Below the pieces are notes generated by a model, which had not been told where the DNA came from, searched no databases, and saw only the letters and a list, made by a program, of their open reading frames with translations. Positions 26,739-33,902 of a DNA stretch of 64,000 nt are shown in pieces. Numbering within the stretch: the stretch's first letter is position 1; every line of letters starts with the position of its first letter. The translations under genes were made by a program, and so were the position numbers. Source of the stretch: Flavobacterium sp. ACN6 (lineage in GTDB: Bacteria; Bacteroidota; Bacteroidia; Flavobacteriales; Flavobacteriaceae); the NCBI RefSeq assembly GCF_002304005.1, contig NZ_MRCQ01000012.1:105818-169817 (forward strand), read 5' to 3'.

Positions 26739-26761
26739 AGTAAAATAAAATGTACTAAAAG

Positions 26762-26769
26762 TATTTTTG
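26762..26769 (+). promoter_or_regulatory. -7 box of the oxidoreductase gene
   Basis: TATTTTTG matches TAnnTTTG and lies 13 bases before the ATG, giving a very short leader. Confidence 0.5.
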
Positions 26770-26782
26770 AAAAAACATTAAT

Positions 26783-27361
26783 ATGAAAAAGATACTGATT
26801 ATAAACGGACATCCAAATCCCGAAAGCTTCAATTTTGGAATCGCTGAATCTTATAAAAGCGGTGCTGAAACTTCTGGAGCCGTTGTAGAAACCATTACAA
26901 TTGCAGCGCTAAACTTCAATCCAAATTTAAAATTCGGTTACCAAAAACGAACAGAATTAGAACCCGATTTACTCGAGTCTTGGGAGAAAATCAAAAGAGC
27001 AGATCAATTAGTTTGGATTCATCCTGTTTGGTGGGGCGGACTTCCTGCTATTACAAAAGGATTTATTGATCGCTTATTTCTGCCGGGAATGGCTTTTCAG
27101 TATCGGGAAAACTCGGTTTGGTGGGATAAACTACTGAAAGGAAAAACAGCGCATATTATTACCACTTTAGATCAGCCAAGCTGGTATTATCGCTTGTTTT
27201 ATGGAAGACCAAGCGTGAATCAGTTAAAGAAATCTACTTTGGAATTCTGTGGTGTAAAACCCGTAAAAGTCAGCTATATTGGAGTTATTAAAGGTTCTGA
27301 AGAAAAGCAGCGAAAAAAATGGCTTGAAAAAGTTTATAAATTCGGACTGCACCAAAAATAG
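26783..27361 (+). CDS. NAD(P)H:quinone oxidoreductase-like flavodoxin-fold enzyme
   Basis: A 192-residue protein of the flavodoxin-2/NQO family (MdaB/KefF-like). The N-terminal ILIINGHPNPESFN binds the FMN or FAD phosphate; WVHP-type segment VWIHPVWWGGLPAITKGFIDRLFLPGMAFQY is the typical flavin and dimer region. Such enzymes reduce quinones or other small electron acceptors with NAD(P)H in the cytoplasm. It follows the Crp/Fnr regulator on the same strand, with a palindrome and -7 box in front, so regulation by that protein is likely. The exact substrate cannot be told. Confidence 0.88.
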   Translation: MKKILIINGHPNPESFNFGIAESYKSGAETSGAVVETITIAALNFNPNLKFGYQKRTELEPDLLESWEKIKRADQLVWIHPVWWGGLPAITKGFIDRLFLPGMAFQYRENSVWWDKLLKGKTAHIITTLDQPSWYYRLFYGRPSVNQLKKSTLEFCGVKPVKVSYIGVIKGSEEKQRKKWLEKVYKFGLHQK

Positions 27362-27379
27362 TTTCTGACTACTGCCGCT

Positions 27380-29157
27380 CTAATCATTCAATTCTAATCC
27401 AAATGTTGAACGCAAAAGTTCAATGTTTGGATTGATTTCTAAGAAACGATTATACCTGTCTTGGTCGTTGTAACTTCTTTTTAATTCTATTTTCTCATTC
27501 ACAACAACTTCAATTGTGATATCATGGTTATGTAAATGTCCTTTCAAATGTCCCAAAAGAGCATTCATCTGACTTTCAAATTCTAGTTTCGAACCTTCGT
27601 TTGGCAGTTCGTAAATGATTTTTGTTCCATCCAAAACAGGATCGTTGATCAATAGAATAGATTCCATAATCTTGAAACCTTTTTGTCCTAAACGCTCTGC
27701 AAATTTGTTCCAATGCAATAACATTTCAGTTTCTGTAAATTCCTCAGTTAGTAAAACAGATGTAGGTTTTACGTACGATTTTGTACTTGCTTCCAATTCT
27801 TTTTTCTTGCGGATACTCGCCAAAGAAAATGCAGAAACTTTTGGAGTATTACTTGTTTCGGTCTTCGGAGTTTCTGGAGTCTGAACCTTCGGAGTTTCAG
27901 CAGCCGGAGTTACATTTGCAGTATTTGAAGCAGCAGATTTATCATTGTCATTTTGATTGACATTGACAGTGATTTTTTCCTCCGAATTTGGAATTTCGGC
28001 TTTAGTACTTGGAGTTTGGGACTTAACTTCAGTTATAGAGAAGCTTCCGTTTTTATAATAAGTGGGCGGAATTATGAATTGCTCAACTTTTTTTTTTCTC
28101 CATCAAAGTTGATAGAGGCCAATTGCATCAAGCATAATTCAACTAAAAGGCGCTGATTCTGACTCAATTTGTATTTTAAATCACAGTCATTTGCAATATC
28201 AATTCCTTTCAATAAAAATTCCTGAGAACATTTTTGCGATTGAACGCCGTACATTTGCTGTGCTTGTTCTCCAACTTCTAATAATGCAATAGTTGCAGGC
28301 GTTTTGCTTACCAAAAGATCTCTAAAATGAGAAGCTAATCCAGCAATAAAATGATGCCCGTCAAAACCTTTTGCCAGAATATCGTTGTATGCCAATAAAA
28401 GTTCTGGAATTTTATTTTCCAAAAGTAAGTCGGTAATCGAAATGTAGGTTTCGTAATCTAAAACGTTTAGGTTTTCGGTTACGGCCTGACGTGTTAAATT
28501 AGTTCCGCAATACGAAACCACACGGTCAAAAATAGATAAAGCGTCACGCATGGCGCCATCTGCTTTTTGAGCAATAATGTGCAGTGCATCATCTTCAAAA
28601 TTGATTCCCTGACTTTTAGCAACTTCAGCCAAATGTTCTTTAGCATCTTTTACCGTAATTCTCTTGAAATCAAATATCTGACAGCGAGATAAAATCGTTG
28701 GAATGATTTTGTGTTTTTCTGTTGTTGCTAAAATAAAAATAGCATGCTTTGGCGGTTCTTCCAATGTTTTAAGAAAAGCATTAAAAGCAGCCGAAGACAA
28801 CATATGAACCTCGTCAATAATATATACTTTGTATTGTCCGGTTTGCGGCGGGATTCTAACCTGATCAATAAGGCTTCGAATATCATCAACCGAGTTGTTT
28901 GAAGCAGCATCTAACTCAAAAACGTTAAAAGCAAAATCTTCATTCGGATCGTCATATCCAGGCTGGTTTATTTTACGGGCCAAGATACGCGCGCAGGTAG
29001 TTTTACCAACTCCACGCGGTCCAGTGAACAAAAGGGCAGAAGCAAGGTGATTGCTGTCGATAGCATTCAACAAAGTGTTGGTAATGGCTTTTTGCCCCAC
29101 AACATCCTTAAAGGTCTGCGGGCGGTATTTACGAGCCGATACTACAAATTGTTCCAT
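27380..29157 (-). CDS. dnaX: DNA polymerase III subunit tau (full length, needs a -1 frameshift)
   Basis: The clamp-loader ATPase. Walker A is GPRGVGKTT and Walker B YIIDEVHML, with the SRC sensor region LSRCQIFDFKRI; these lie in the first frame, residues 1-361. That frame stops after GEKKKLSNS. A run of ten A at 28088-28097 precedes the stop, and a -1 shift there continues through VEQFIIPPTYYKNG, a Thr/Pro/Ser/Asn-rich linker of about 90 residues, and a C-terminal domain ending in RSTFGLELND at 27380. With one base re-read the length is exactly 593 codons. The usual four-cysteine zinc module after Walker A is missing. A sequencing error in the A run is the main alternative. Confidence 0.85.
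28072..29157 (-). CDS. dnaX: DNA polymerase III subunit gamma (zero-frame product of dnaX)
   Basis: Without slippage translation ends 5 codons after the A run, giving 361 residues: the ATPase domains I-II and the collar domain III, without the polymerase- and helicase-binding tail. This is what a gamma subunit should contain, though shorter than E. coli gamma (431 residues). Read as one of two products of the same gene. Confidence 0.7.
   Translation of the reverse strand: MEQFVVSARKYRPQTFKDVVGQKAITNTLLNAIDSNHLASALLFTGPRGVGKTTCARILARKINQPGYDDPNEDFAFNVFELDAASNNSVDDIRSLIDQVRIPPQTGQYKVYIIDEVHMLSSAAFNAFLKTLEEPPKHAIFILATTEKHKIIPTILSRCQIFDFKRITVKDAKEHLAEVAKSQGINFEDDALHIIAQKADGAMRDALSIFDRVVSYCGTNLTRQAVTENLNVLDYETYISITDLLLENKIPELLLAYNDILAKGFDGHHFIAGLASHFRDLLVSKTPATIALLEVGEQAQQMYGVQSQKCSQEFLLKGIDIANDCDLKYKLSQNQRLLVELCLMQLASINFDGEKKKLSNS
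28088..28097 (-). promoter_or_regulatory. A10 slippery tract in dnaX
   Basis: On the coding strand ten A sit between GAG and GTTGAG, giving zero-frame codons GAA AAA AAA AAG. This contains the A AAA AAG heptamer used for -1 frameshifting in E. coli dnaX and is also long enough for transcriptional slippage, the mechanism described for Thermus dnaX. No strong downstream stem-loop is visible, which leans towards slippage by RNA polymerase. Confidence 0.7.
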
Positions 29158-29176
29158 ATTCTTTTTTATTCGATAG

Positions 29177-29184
29177 CAAATATA
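29177..29184 (-). promoter_or_regulatory. -7 box of dnaX
   Basis: TATATTTG on the minus strand, 19 bases before the dnaX ATG. Confidence 0.6.
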
Positions 29185-29218
29185 TGACTTTTGTTTCGTT
29201 GTTTAAAGTCGATTTTAT

Positions 29219-29875
29219 TTATTTGACGAAATTCTTTTTCTTTAAAATTACAAAGATTAAACTTAGAAATAATACGATGTTGACAATCAAAGAAATGATG
29301 ATGTATCTGCTGTTTTTTTCAAGTTTTGCCTTGGTTTTTTCTTTATCAGAAATTTCTTTTTGAGTTTTTTTATATATCCTTAATTTCTCTAATTGATAAA
29401 TCCAATCTTGTAAATTTCGATTTTCAAATTTCAGATCCCAAGCATAAAAAGACAATGCTTTTATTTGATCATCTGTCTTTTGAGAGATTTTGATATCTGG
29501 TGGAGGAGGCATGGAGTCACTCCCGTAGGGTTTAAATCCAGTACTTGGAGAACAACCACTCACTTCGATAGTTTTATCGTCATTAAAATTGGCATAAACA
29601 ATCCAAAGTTGTTTAACAGATGGAATAATAGAACAATTACCAGAATATTTTTGTTTAATGAAAAGAGAATTGTAATTTCCTTTAAAGAGTTCTAAGATTC
29701 TAAAAGTATAAATTCTGTTTATTGAGTCCACTTTTATAACTTCTCCGTAAAATACAATTTCATGCTTTAATCCTACTTCTACCATATTTTCTCGTTCAAT
29801 TGGCTTACATTCACAAGAAAATGAATTGTTCCAAATAAAAAAGAATGCAATAATGAAAATGTATCTAAGCTTCAT
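29219..29875 (-). CDS. Exported, C-terminally anchored protein with TIMP/NTR-like N-terminus
   Basis: A 218-residue protein. The signal peptide ends at about residue 20, so the mature protein would begin with CECKP, a Cys-x-Cys start like that of TIMP/netrin-module proteins. Strands VFYGEVIKVD and YTFRILELFKGNY then fit an OB-fold; further cysteines are in GNCSIIPS and SGCSPSTG. A helical charged stretch (about 140-190) is followed by a membrane segment (about 192-212) and a basic tail KKKNFVK. Bacterial NTR-like proteins are poorly understood. The family call is by pattern only. Confidence 0.65.
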   Translation of the reverse strand: MKLRYIFIIAFFFIWNNSFSCECKPIERENMVEVGLKHEIVFYGEVIKVDSINRIYTFRILELFKGNYNSLFIKQKYSGNCSIIPSVKQLWIVYANFNDDKTIEVSGCSPSTGFKPYGSDSMPPPPDIKISQKTDDQIKALSFYAWDLKFENRNLQDWIYQLEKLRIYKKTQKEISDKEKTKAKLEKNSRYIIISLIVNIVLFLSLIFVILKKKNFVK

Positions 29876-30016
29876 AAAGTTGATTTTGAATACAATAATA
29901 ATTATTTTTTTGGAATAAAAAATGTACTATTTTTATTCCAAATGTAAAATGATGAATTATAAAAAAAGTAGTTCATTTATAAAGTTGATATGAAGTAATA
30001 CTATACGATTTCAAAA

Positions 30017-30580
30017 ATGAAAAAAATAACAAATAATTTTTTTATCCTATCTGTCCTGATTTTTATAGGATGTAATAGAACAGCTGAAAAGTTAGAAGAA
30101 AGAACAGCTGTAGATAAAAATTTGGAAATTTTCAATGTAAGTAAAAAACAAAACATAATAACTGCTGAGATTATTGATAAGACATCTGATGCGAATTTGG
30201 AACAGATGATTTCAGATAACATCTTGGAATGGATTAGTATGGATTACATGAATGAACTTCTTCGAGTTAAATCGTTAACGAAAGGGCAACAAATGTTCTG
30301 GTCAACTTGGAAATTAGAAGGTGAAGTGAATAATGGCGGATTTAATCAGTTTTATTATAATTCTAATCAAGAATTTGGTCAAATGGCTGAAGATGGATTT
30401 CAAATCATAGGATTAGAAAAATATGCTGAATTAACTCATAAGGCAAACAAGATTTATAAAGAAAACAAACTTAATTTAGAAAAATTTGATGATGGAACAA
30501 TGAAAAGTTTCAGTGAATCTTATAAAAATAATCCTTTAAATGAAATAGATCATGAATTTTATGAGTTGCAGTCAAAGTAG
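30017..30580 (+). CDS. DUF4375-domain lipoprotein with premature in-frame stop
   Basis: A 187-residue product with lipobox-like FIGC near residue 19. Residues about 70-187 match DUF4375 (DMP19-like): GQQMFWSTWKLEGEVNNGGF, then NQFYYNSNQEFGQMAEDGF. Translation stops at TAG (30578-30580), but the same frame continues for 21 codons to TAA at 30644-30646, reading GISDARVKYIRNHKDEFTKVF, which looks like the expected family C-terminus. One base change (GAG to TAG) would explain it. The next gene begins 6 bases after the second stop codon, which also suggests the original gene was longer. Function unknown. Confidence 0.75.
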   Translation: MKKITNNFFILSVLIFIGCNRTAEKLEERTAVDKNLEIFNVSKKQNIITAEIIDKTSDANLEQMISDNILEWISMDYMNELLRVKSLTKGQQMFWSTWKLEGEVNNGGFNQFYYNSNQEFGQMAEDGFQIIGLEKYAELTHKANKIYKENKLNLEKFDDGTMKSFSESYKNNPLNEIDHEFYELQSK

Positions 30581-30646
30581 GGAATTAGTGATGCTCGAGT
30601 TAAGTACATTCGCAATCATAAAGATGAATTTACTAAAGTCTTTTAA
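30581..30646 (+). pseudogene. Stranded C-terminal tail of the DUF4375 gene
   Basis: In-frame continuation after the TAG codon, 21 sense codons and TAA. The amino acid content (VKYIRNHKDEF) resembles the end of DUF4375 proteins. It is probably lost from the protein unless the stop is read through. Confidence 0.5.
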
Positions 30647-30652
30647 ACTTTT

Positions 30653-31135
30653 ATGGAACAATATAACTTCGTTAACGATACATTAAAACTAAAAGTAAAG
30701 AAATCTCCATTCTTAGTTAGAATAGTAATGTTTGCATTAGCTTTTTCGTTTTTTATTTTTCCAATAGTTGGTGCAATTTTTAGTGTCTTATTTGGAAGCG
30801 GTTTACATATTGGTTTCTTTATCGGAATTGGTATCTTCTCCCTAATTGGATTTTATACACTTAGAGTTTCTTTATGGAATACTTATGGTGAAGAAACTAT
30901 TACATTTTTAGAAGATAGAATTATTTATGAAGCCAATTATGGCTGGTTTAAAGATGGTAAAAAAGAAACATTAATTTCAAATCCGAATTATCATGCTATA
31001 CCTGCTGGATATGAAGAAGATAATGAAGGAGTTTTAGTTATTGCTTCTGAAAATACTGAAATACAATCTGTTGTAAAAATGAAAATGCCTCACTTAGAAG
31101 AATTGATTTCGGTTTTAAAAACTTCAAAAATATAA
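30653..31135 (+). CDS. Two-span membrane protein of unknown function
   Basis: A 160-residue protein with two membrane segments in the first half (about residues 22-45 and 53-70), followed by a soluble C-terminal part of about 90 residues with alternating strands (ETITFLEDRIIYEANYGW) and a closing helix LEELISVLKTS. The layout resembles membrane-anchored PH-like domain proteins, but I cannot place it in a family. It begins 6 bases after the second stop of the DUF4375 gene, so the two form an operon. Confidence 0.65.
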   Translation: MEQYNFVNDTLKLKVKKSPFLVRIVMFALAFSFFIFPIVGAIFSVLFGSGLHIGFFIGIGIFSLIGFYTLRVSLWNTYGEETITFLEDRIIYEANYGWFKDGKKETLISNPNYHAIPAGYEEDNEGVLVIASENTEIQSVVKMKMPHLEELISVLKTSKI

Positions 31136-31247
31136 GATATTTATTTCTTTTTTACTGGAAATGATATAAACTCCTTCTAATATCATATAATGTTTTGATA
31201 GTTAATCTGTTTAATTTTAGATAGTTAATTATTAAAAAAATGTTATT

Positions 31248-31727
31248 ATGAAAATTCAAACAATTTTACTGGGAATCGGACTTTTTGTTTCACTTGCAGC
31301 CTGCGCTCCAAAAGATGCAGATATTGAAAAAGCTATCAGCGAAAAACTAAGCGACACGCCAAACATACAGGTAACTGTGCATGATGGTGTAGCGACAATT
31401 ACTGGAACCTGCGACGACGAAATTTTCAAAAAAAATATCGAAAAAAGTGTTAGAGCAACAAAAGGAGTAAAATCTGTTGTGAATACCTGCGAGATTGCGA
31501 GAGCTAATCAAGAACCAGCGGCAGCAGCTGTTGTTATTAATCCTGATACAGAGTTAGATAAATCTATACATAAAGTTGTAGATGCTTACGATGGAGTAAG
31601 TGCTACGGTTGTAGGCGGTGTAGTAACACTTTCTGGTGAAATTAAAAGAGATAAACTACAGCCCTTAATGCAAAGTATACAGGAATTGAAACCGAAAAAA
31701 GTGGATAACAAATTAATCATTAAATAG
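31248..31727 (+). CDS. BON-domain lipoprotein, copy 1
   Basis: A 159-residue lipoprotein with lipobox LAAC at residue 19, followed by APKDADIEKAI. Two BON-type modules follow (about 27-85 and 95-159), each with the pattern ATVxxGVVTLSGxI and a VKSVVN strand. BON domains bind phospholipids or other envelope partners (as in OsmY and DolP). The LysM gene starts 5 bases after the stop codon. The pair is repeated downstream at 32268-33128, so this is one of two paralogous cassettes. Confidence 0.85.
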   Translation: MKIQTILLGIGLFVSLAACAPKDADIEKAISEKLSDTPNIQVTVHDGVATITGTCDDEIFKKNIEKSVRATKGVKSVVNTCEIARANQEPAAAAVVINPDTELDKSIHKVVDAYDGVSATVVGGVVTLSGEIKRDKLQPLMQSIQELKPKKVDNKLIIK

Positions 31728-31732
31728 TTATG

Positions 31733-32104
31733 ATGAGTTTACAAGATAAATATAGAGATGTGACAGATTTGGCAGGTGAATTAGGTATCGCCAATTTGCA
31801 GGTAAGAGAACAAGATAATGTTTTGTACATTGACGGTCAAGCCAAATCGGCAGCAGATAAAGAAAAATTGTGGAATGCTTATGGAAAAATAGATCCGGAT
31901 TATCGTTCTGCTGATGTGGTAATGAATATTGAAGTCGAAGAAAAAGTTTCAAAAGAATATACCGTTGAAGCTGGTGATTCTCTTTCTAAAATAGGAAAAG
32001 CATATGGAGTTTCTTGGAAGGATATATTTGAAGCCAATAAAGATATAATTTCAAATCCTGATTTAATTCAGCCTGGTTGGAAATTAAAAATACCAACAGT
32101 ATAA
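31733..32104 (+). CDS. Kbp-like BON/LysM protein, copy 1
   Basis: A 123-residue protein with no signal peptide. The N-terminal half (about 1-65) is BON-like (VREQDNVLYIDGQA, YRSADVVMNIEV), and residues 73-122 are a LysM domain (YTVEAGDSLSKIGKAYGVSW, ANKDIISNPDLIQPGWKLKIP). The order matches E. coli Kbp (YgaU), a potassium-binding protein; here the K+ role is by homology only. The second ATG was chosen as start because it aligns with the paralogue at 32757. A terminator follows. Confidence 0.85.
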   Translation: MSLQDKYRDVTDLAGELGIANLQVREQDNVLYIDGQAKSAADKEKLWNAYGKIDPDYRSADVVMNIEVEEKVSKEYTVEAGDSLSKIGKAYGVSWKDIFEANKDIISNPDLIQPGWKLKIPTV

Positions 32105-32126
32105 TTTTTGTCAATTTGCTGTTTAG

Positions 32127-32155
32127 AAAAGTCCATCTTGTGATGGACTTTTTTT
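32127..32155 (+). terminator. Terminator after BON/LysM cassette 1
   Basis: AAGTCCATC pairs with GATGGACTT around TTGT, followed by T5 or more. A diverged relative of this stem follows cassette 2. Confidence 0.85.
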
Positions 32156-32267
32156 GTGTTAGTAATAAAAAAGATACTATATGTAAAATTAAAATTTGTA
32201 AGATTAGTATGTAATATTTTAAACTTTAATGCGTTTATCATAAAACATAAATTTAAAAAACATCATT

Positions 32268-32750
32268 ATGAAAAGTAAATCTATTTTATTAGGAATGGGA
32301 CTTGCCTTATTATTAGCGGCTTGTGGTCCTAAAGATGCAGATATTCAAAAAGAAATAACTACAAAAATTAGCACACTGCCAGGAGTTGAAGCTACTGTGA
32401 AAGATGGTGTAGCAACTATTTCGGGTACTTGTAAAGATGATGCATTTAAGCAAAATGCAGAAACTATAGTTAAAGGAATTAAAGGGGTAAAATCAGTTGT
32501 GAACAACTGCGAAATTCTAGCTCCAGAACTAGAACCAGTGAAAGCTGTACCAGTTCAAGTTAATGCAGATAATGTGTTGTCAAGTTCAGTAACCGCAATA
32601 GTTAAATCGTACAGTGGAGTAAGTGCATCTGTTGTAAATGGTGTAGTTACACTTAAAGGAAATATTAAAAGAAATCAATTACCAGCTTTAATAAAAAGCG
32701 TACAGGGATTGAAACCTAAAAAAGTGGAAAACAAATTAACTATTAAATAA
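32268..32750 (+). CDS. BON-domain lipoprotein, copy 2
   Basis: A 160-residue paralogue of the protein at 31248, with lipobox LAAC and the same GPKDADIQKEI opening. The two BON modules are conserved (GVATISGTCKDD, GVVTLKGNIKRN), and the C-terminus KPKKVENKLTIK matches KPKKVDNKLIIK of copy 1. It lies 6 bases before the second LysM gene. The duplication must be old enough for clear divergence outside the core motifs. Confidence 0.85.
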   Translation: MKSKSILLGMGLALLLAACGPKDADIQKEITTKISTLPGVEATVKDGVATISGTCKDDAFKQNAETIVKGIKGVKSVVNNCEILAPELEPVKAVPVQVNADNVLSSSVTAIVKSYSGVSASVVNGVVTLKGNIKRNQLPALIKSVQGLKPKKVENKLTIK

Positions 32751-32756
32751 TACGCC

Positions 32757-33128
32757 ATGAGTTTACAGGATAAATATAAAGAGTTAACAGATTTGGCATC
32801 TAATTTAGGAATAGCAAATTTGCAGGTTAGAGAGCAAGATAATGTTCTGTATATTGATGGAGAAGCGCAATCGGCTGGAGACAAGGAAAAAATTTGGGAT
32901 GCTTACGGAAAAATTGATCCAGATTATAGATCGGCTGATGTAGTCATGAATATCGAAGTTGCAGAAGGGACTACAAAAGATTATACTGTAAAAAGCGGTG
33001 ATTCACTTTCAAAAATTGGAAAACAATTTGGTGTTTCATGGCAGACAATCTTTGAAGCTAATAAAGATATTATTAAAAACCCTGACGTGATTCAACCAGG
33101 TTGGAAATTGAAAATACCAAAAGCATAG
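32757..33128 (+). CDS. Kbp-like BON/LysM protein, copy 2
   Basis: A 123-residue paralogue of the protein at 31733, very close in sequence: LGIANLQVREQDNVLYIDG is shared exactly, as is YGKIDPDYRSADVVMNIEV. The LysM part reads YTVKSGDSLSKIGKQFGVSW and ends NPDVIQPGWKLKIPKA. It is much better conserved than the BON lipoprotein next to it, which suggests stronger constraint on the cytoplasmic partner. A related terminator follows at 33148-33175. Confidence 0.85.
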   Translation: MSLQDKYKELTDLASNLGIANLQVREQDNVLYIDGEAQSAGDKEKIWDAYGKIDPDYRSADVVMNIEVAEGTTKDYTVKSGDSLSKIGKQFGVSWQTIFEANKDIIKNPDVIQPGWKLKIPKA

Positions 33129-33147
33129 TTGTTGTTATGTTGTTAAG

Positions 33148-33175
33148 AAAGTCCGTCGTAATGATGGGCTTTTTT
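33148..33175 (+). terminator. Terminator after BON/LysM cassette 2
   Basis: AAGTCCGTC faces GATGGGCTT with mismatches, then T5. It resembles the stem after cassette 1. Confidence 0.65.
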
Positions 33176-33275
33176 GTATGTAAGAATGGATTCAAAAAGT
33201 AAATTTTAGTAGTTTTTTACCGCAAGAGGTGCTATGGTTTTACGGAAAGTCCTTAAAGATTTTCCGTATTTTGTG

Positions 33276-33337
33276 TCATGTTGAGCGAAGTCGAAACACT
33301 CAAACTATAAAGGTTTTCGACTTCGCTCAGACTGACA
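33276..33337. repeat. Second copy of the GAGCGAAGTCGAAG inverted repeat
   Basis: TTGAGCGAAGTCGAAA on the left pairs with TTTTCGACTTCGCTCAG on the right. Related to 8643-8711, with a different spacer. Confidence 0.7.
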
Positions 33338-33393
33338 GAAATTGTGGTTACTTTACTTAAAATGGAAAGATAATTTGTTATAAAATCTAATTT

Positions 33394-33476
33394 CCTAGCC
33401 CCGATAGAAGTGAAAATCCTTTTGTGGCGGCGTTCGCCATAAAAGATTGTAACGAATAGCGGGATTTAGCTCCTTA
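33394..33476 (+). repeat. Dispersed structured element, copy 1
   Basis: About 83 bases running from CTAGCCCCGATAGAAG through CCTTTTGTGGCGGCGTTCGC to GGGATTTAGCTCCTTA. Every conserved block reappears in the same order in the reverse complement of 53214-53298. The middle folds as TTTTGTGGCG / CGCCATAAAA. It could be a multicopy structured RNA or DNA repeat typical of Flavobacteria; comparison with the Rfam Flavo-1 motif would test that. Confidence 0.7.
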
Positions 33477-33480
33477 AAAT

Positions 33481-33774
33481 CTATCTTCCTCTAATACTCA
33501 AGTTAAATAAAAACTGTGCTGTTTCCTGATCTGAATCGGCGGAGAAACCAGCAACGTAAACGCCCTTTTTGCCACTAGTAGATTTAATTCCGTATACAAC
33601 TGCTTCATCTGCAGGGTCAGATTCCCCTTCGTATCGATACACATGAACAATTTCAAACTTTTCAGGATTTTTTTTAATCATGTCTGCATTTCGATTAAAA
33701 TCGCACGTAAACCCTTTTTCATTCAATTGATCTAAAGCCTTTGAGACAGTTGCGTAATGATACATTCTTTTCAT
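33481..33774 (-). CDS. Conserved small protein of unknown function
   Basis: A 97-residue soluble protein. It opens with MYHYATVSKALDQLNEKGFT, a helix typical of a nucleotide- or ligand-free small alpha/beta fold, then HVYRYEGESDPADEAVVYGI and KGVYVAGFSADSD. It resembles a small Bacteroidetes family that databases sometimes name phosphoribosylpyrophosphate synthetase; no PRPP-synthetase motif is present, so that name should not be used. Single gene, with repeats downstream. Confidence 0.7.
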   Translation of the reverse strand: MKRMYHYATVSKALDQLNEKGFTCDFNRNADMIKKNPEKFEIVHVYRYEGESDPADEAVVYGIKSTSGKKGVYVAGFSADSDQETAQFLFNLSIRGR

Positions 33775-33890
33775 GATAACTGAATTTAAAATTAATAGAT
33801 TTTTAAAGATAACTATTTTAAAATTAAAAAGTTAGGATAAAAGTCATAAAATCGGAAATTTAAAACCGATATAGTTAAGTGATAAAATCG

Positions 33891-33898
33891 TACTTTTG
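33891..33898 (+). promoter_or_regulatory. -7 box of rnpB
   Basis: TACTTTTG lies 4 bases before the first paired base of the RNase P RNA, where the -7 box of a directly transcribed RNA should be. Confidence 0.65.
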
Positions 33899-33902
33899 CC
33901 GC

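Larger units (their letters stand above)
33129..33480. other. Repeat-rich spacer downstream of cassette 2
   Basis: The 352-base spacer holds a terminator (33148-33175), a short ACGGAAA/TTTCCGT stem at about 33241-33268, a GAGCGAAGTCGAA inverted repeat (33276-33337) and an element shared with 53214-53298 (33394-33476). No coding region is seen. Confidence 0.7.

Noticed and set aside
28072..28110. dnaX as a simple pseudogene
   Set aside because: The gene is essential, both frames look fully conserved, and the junction is an A10 tract in A AAA AAG context, so programmed slippage is a better explanation; a sequencing error cannot be excluded.
27953..28156. 67-codon plus-strand frame opposite dnaX
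   Set aside because: It lies antisense to the tau linker and A-run and has no coding signature; it does not mark the end of dnaX.
33481..33774. Phosphoribosylpyrophosphate synthetase
   Set aside because: A 97-residue protein with no PRPP-synthetase motif; the name is a database artefact.
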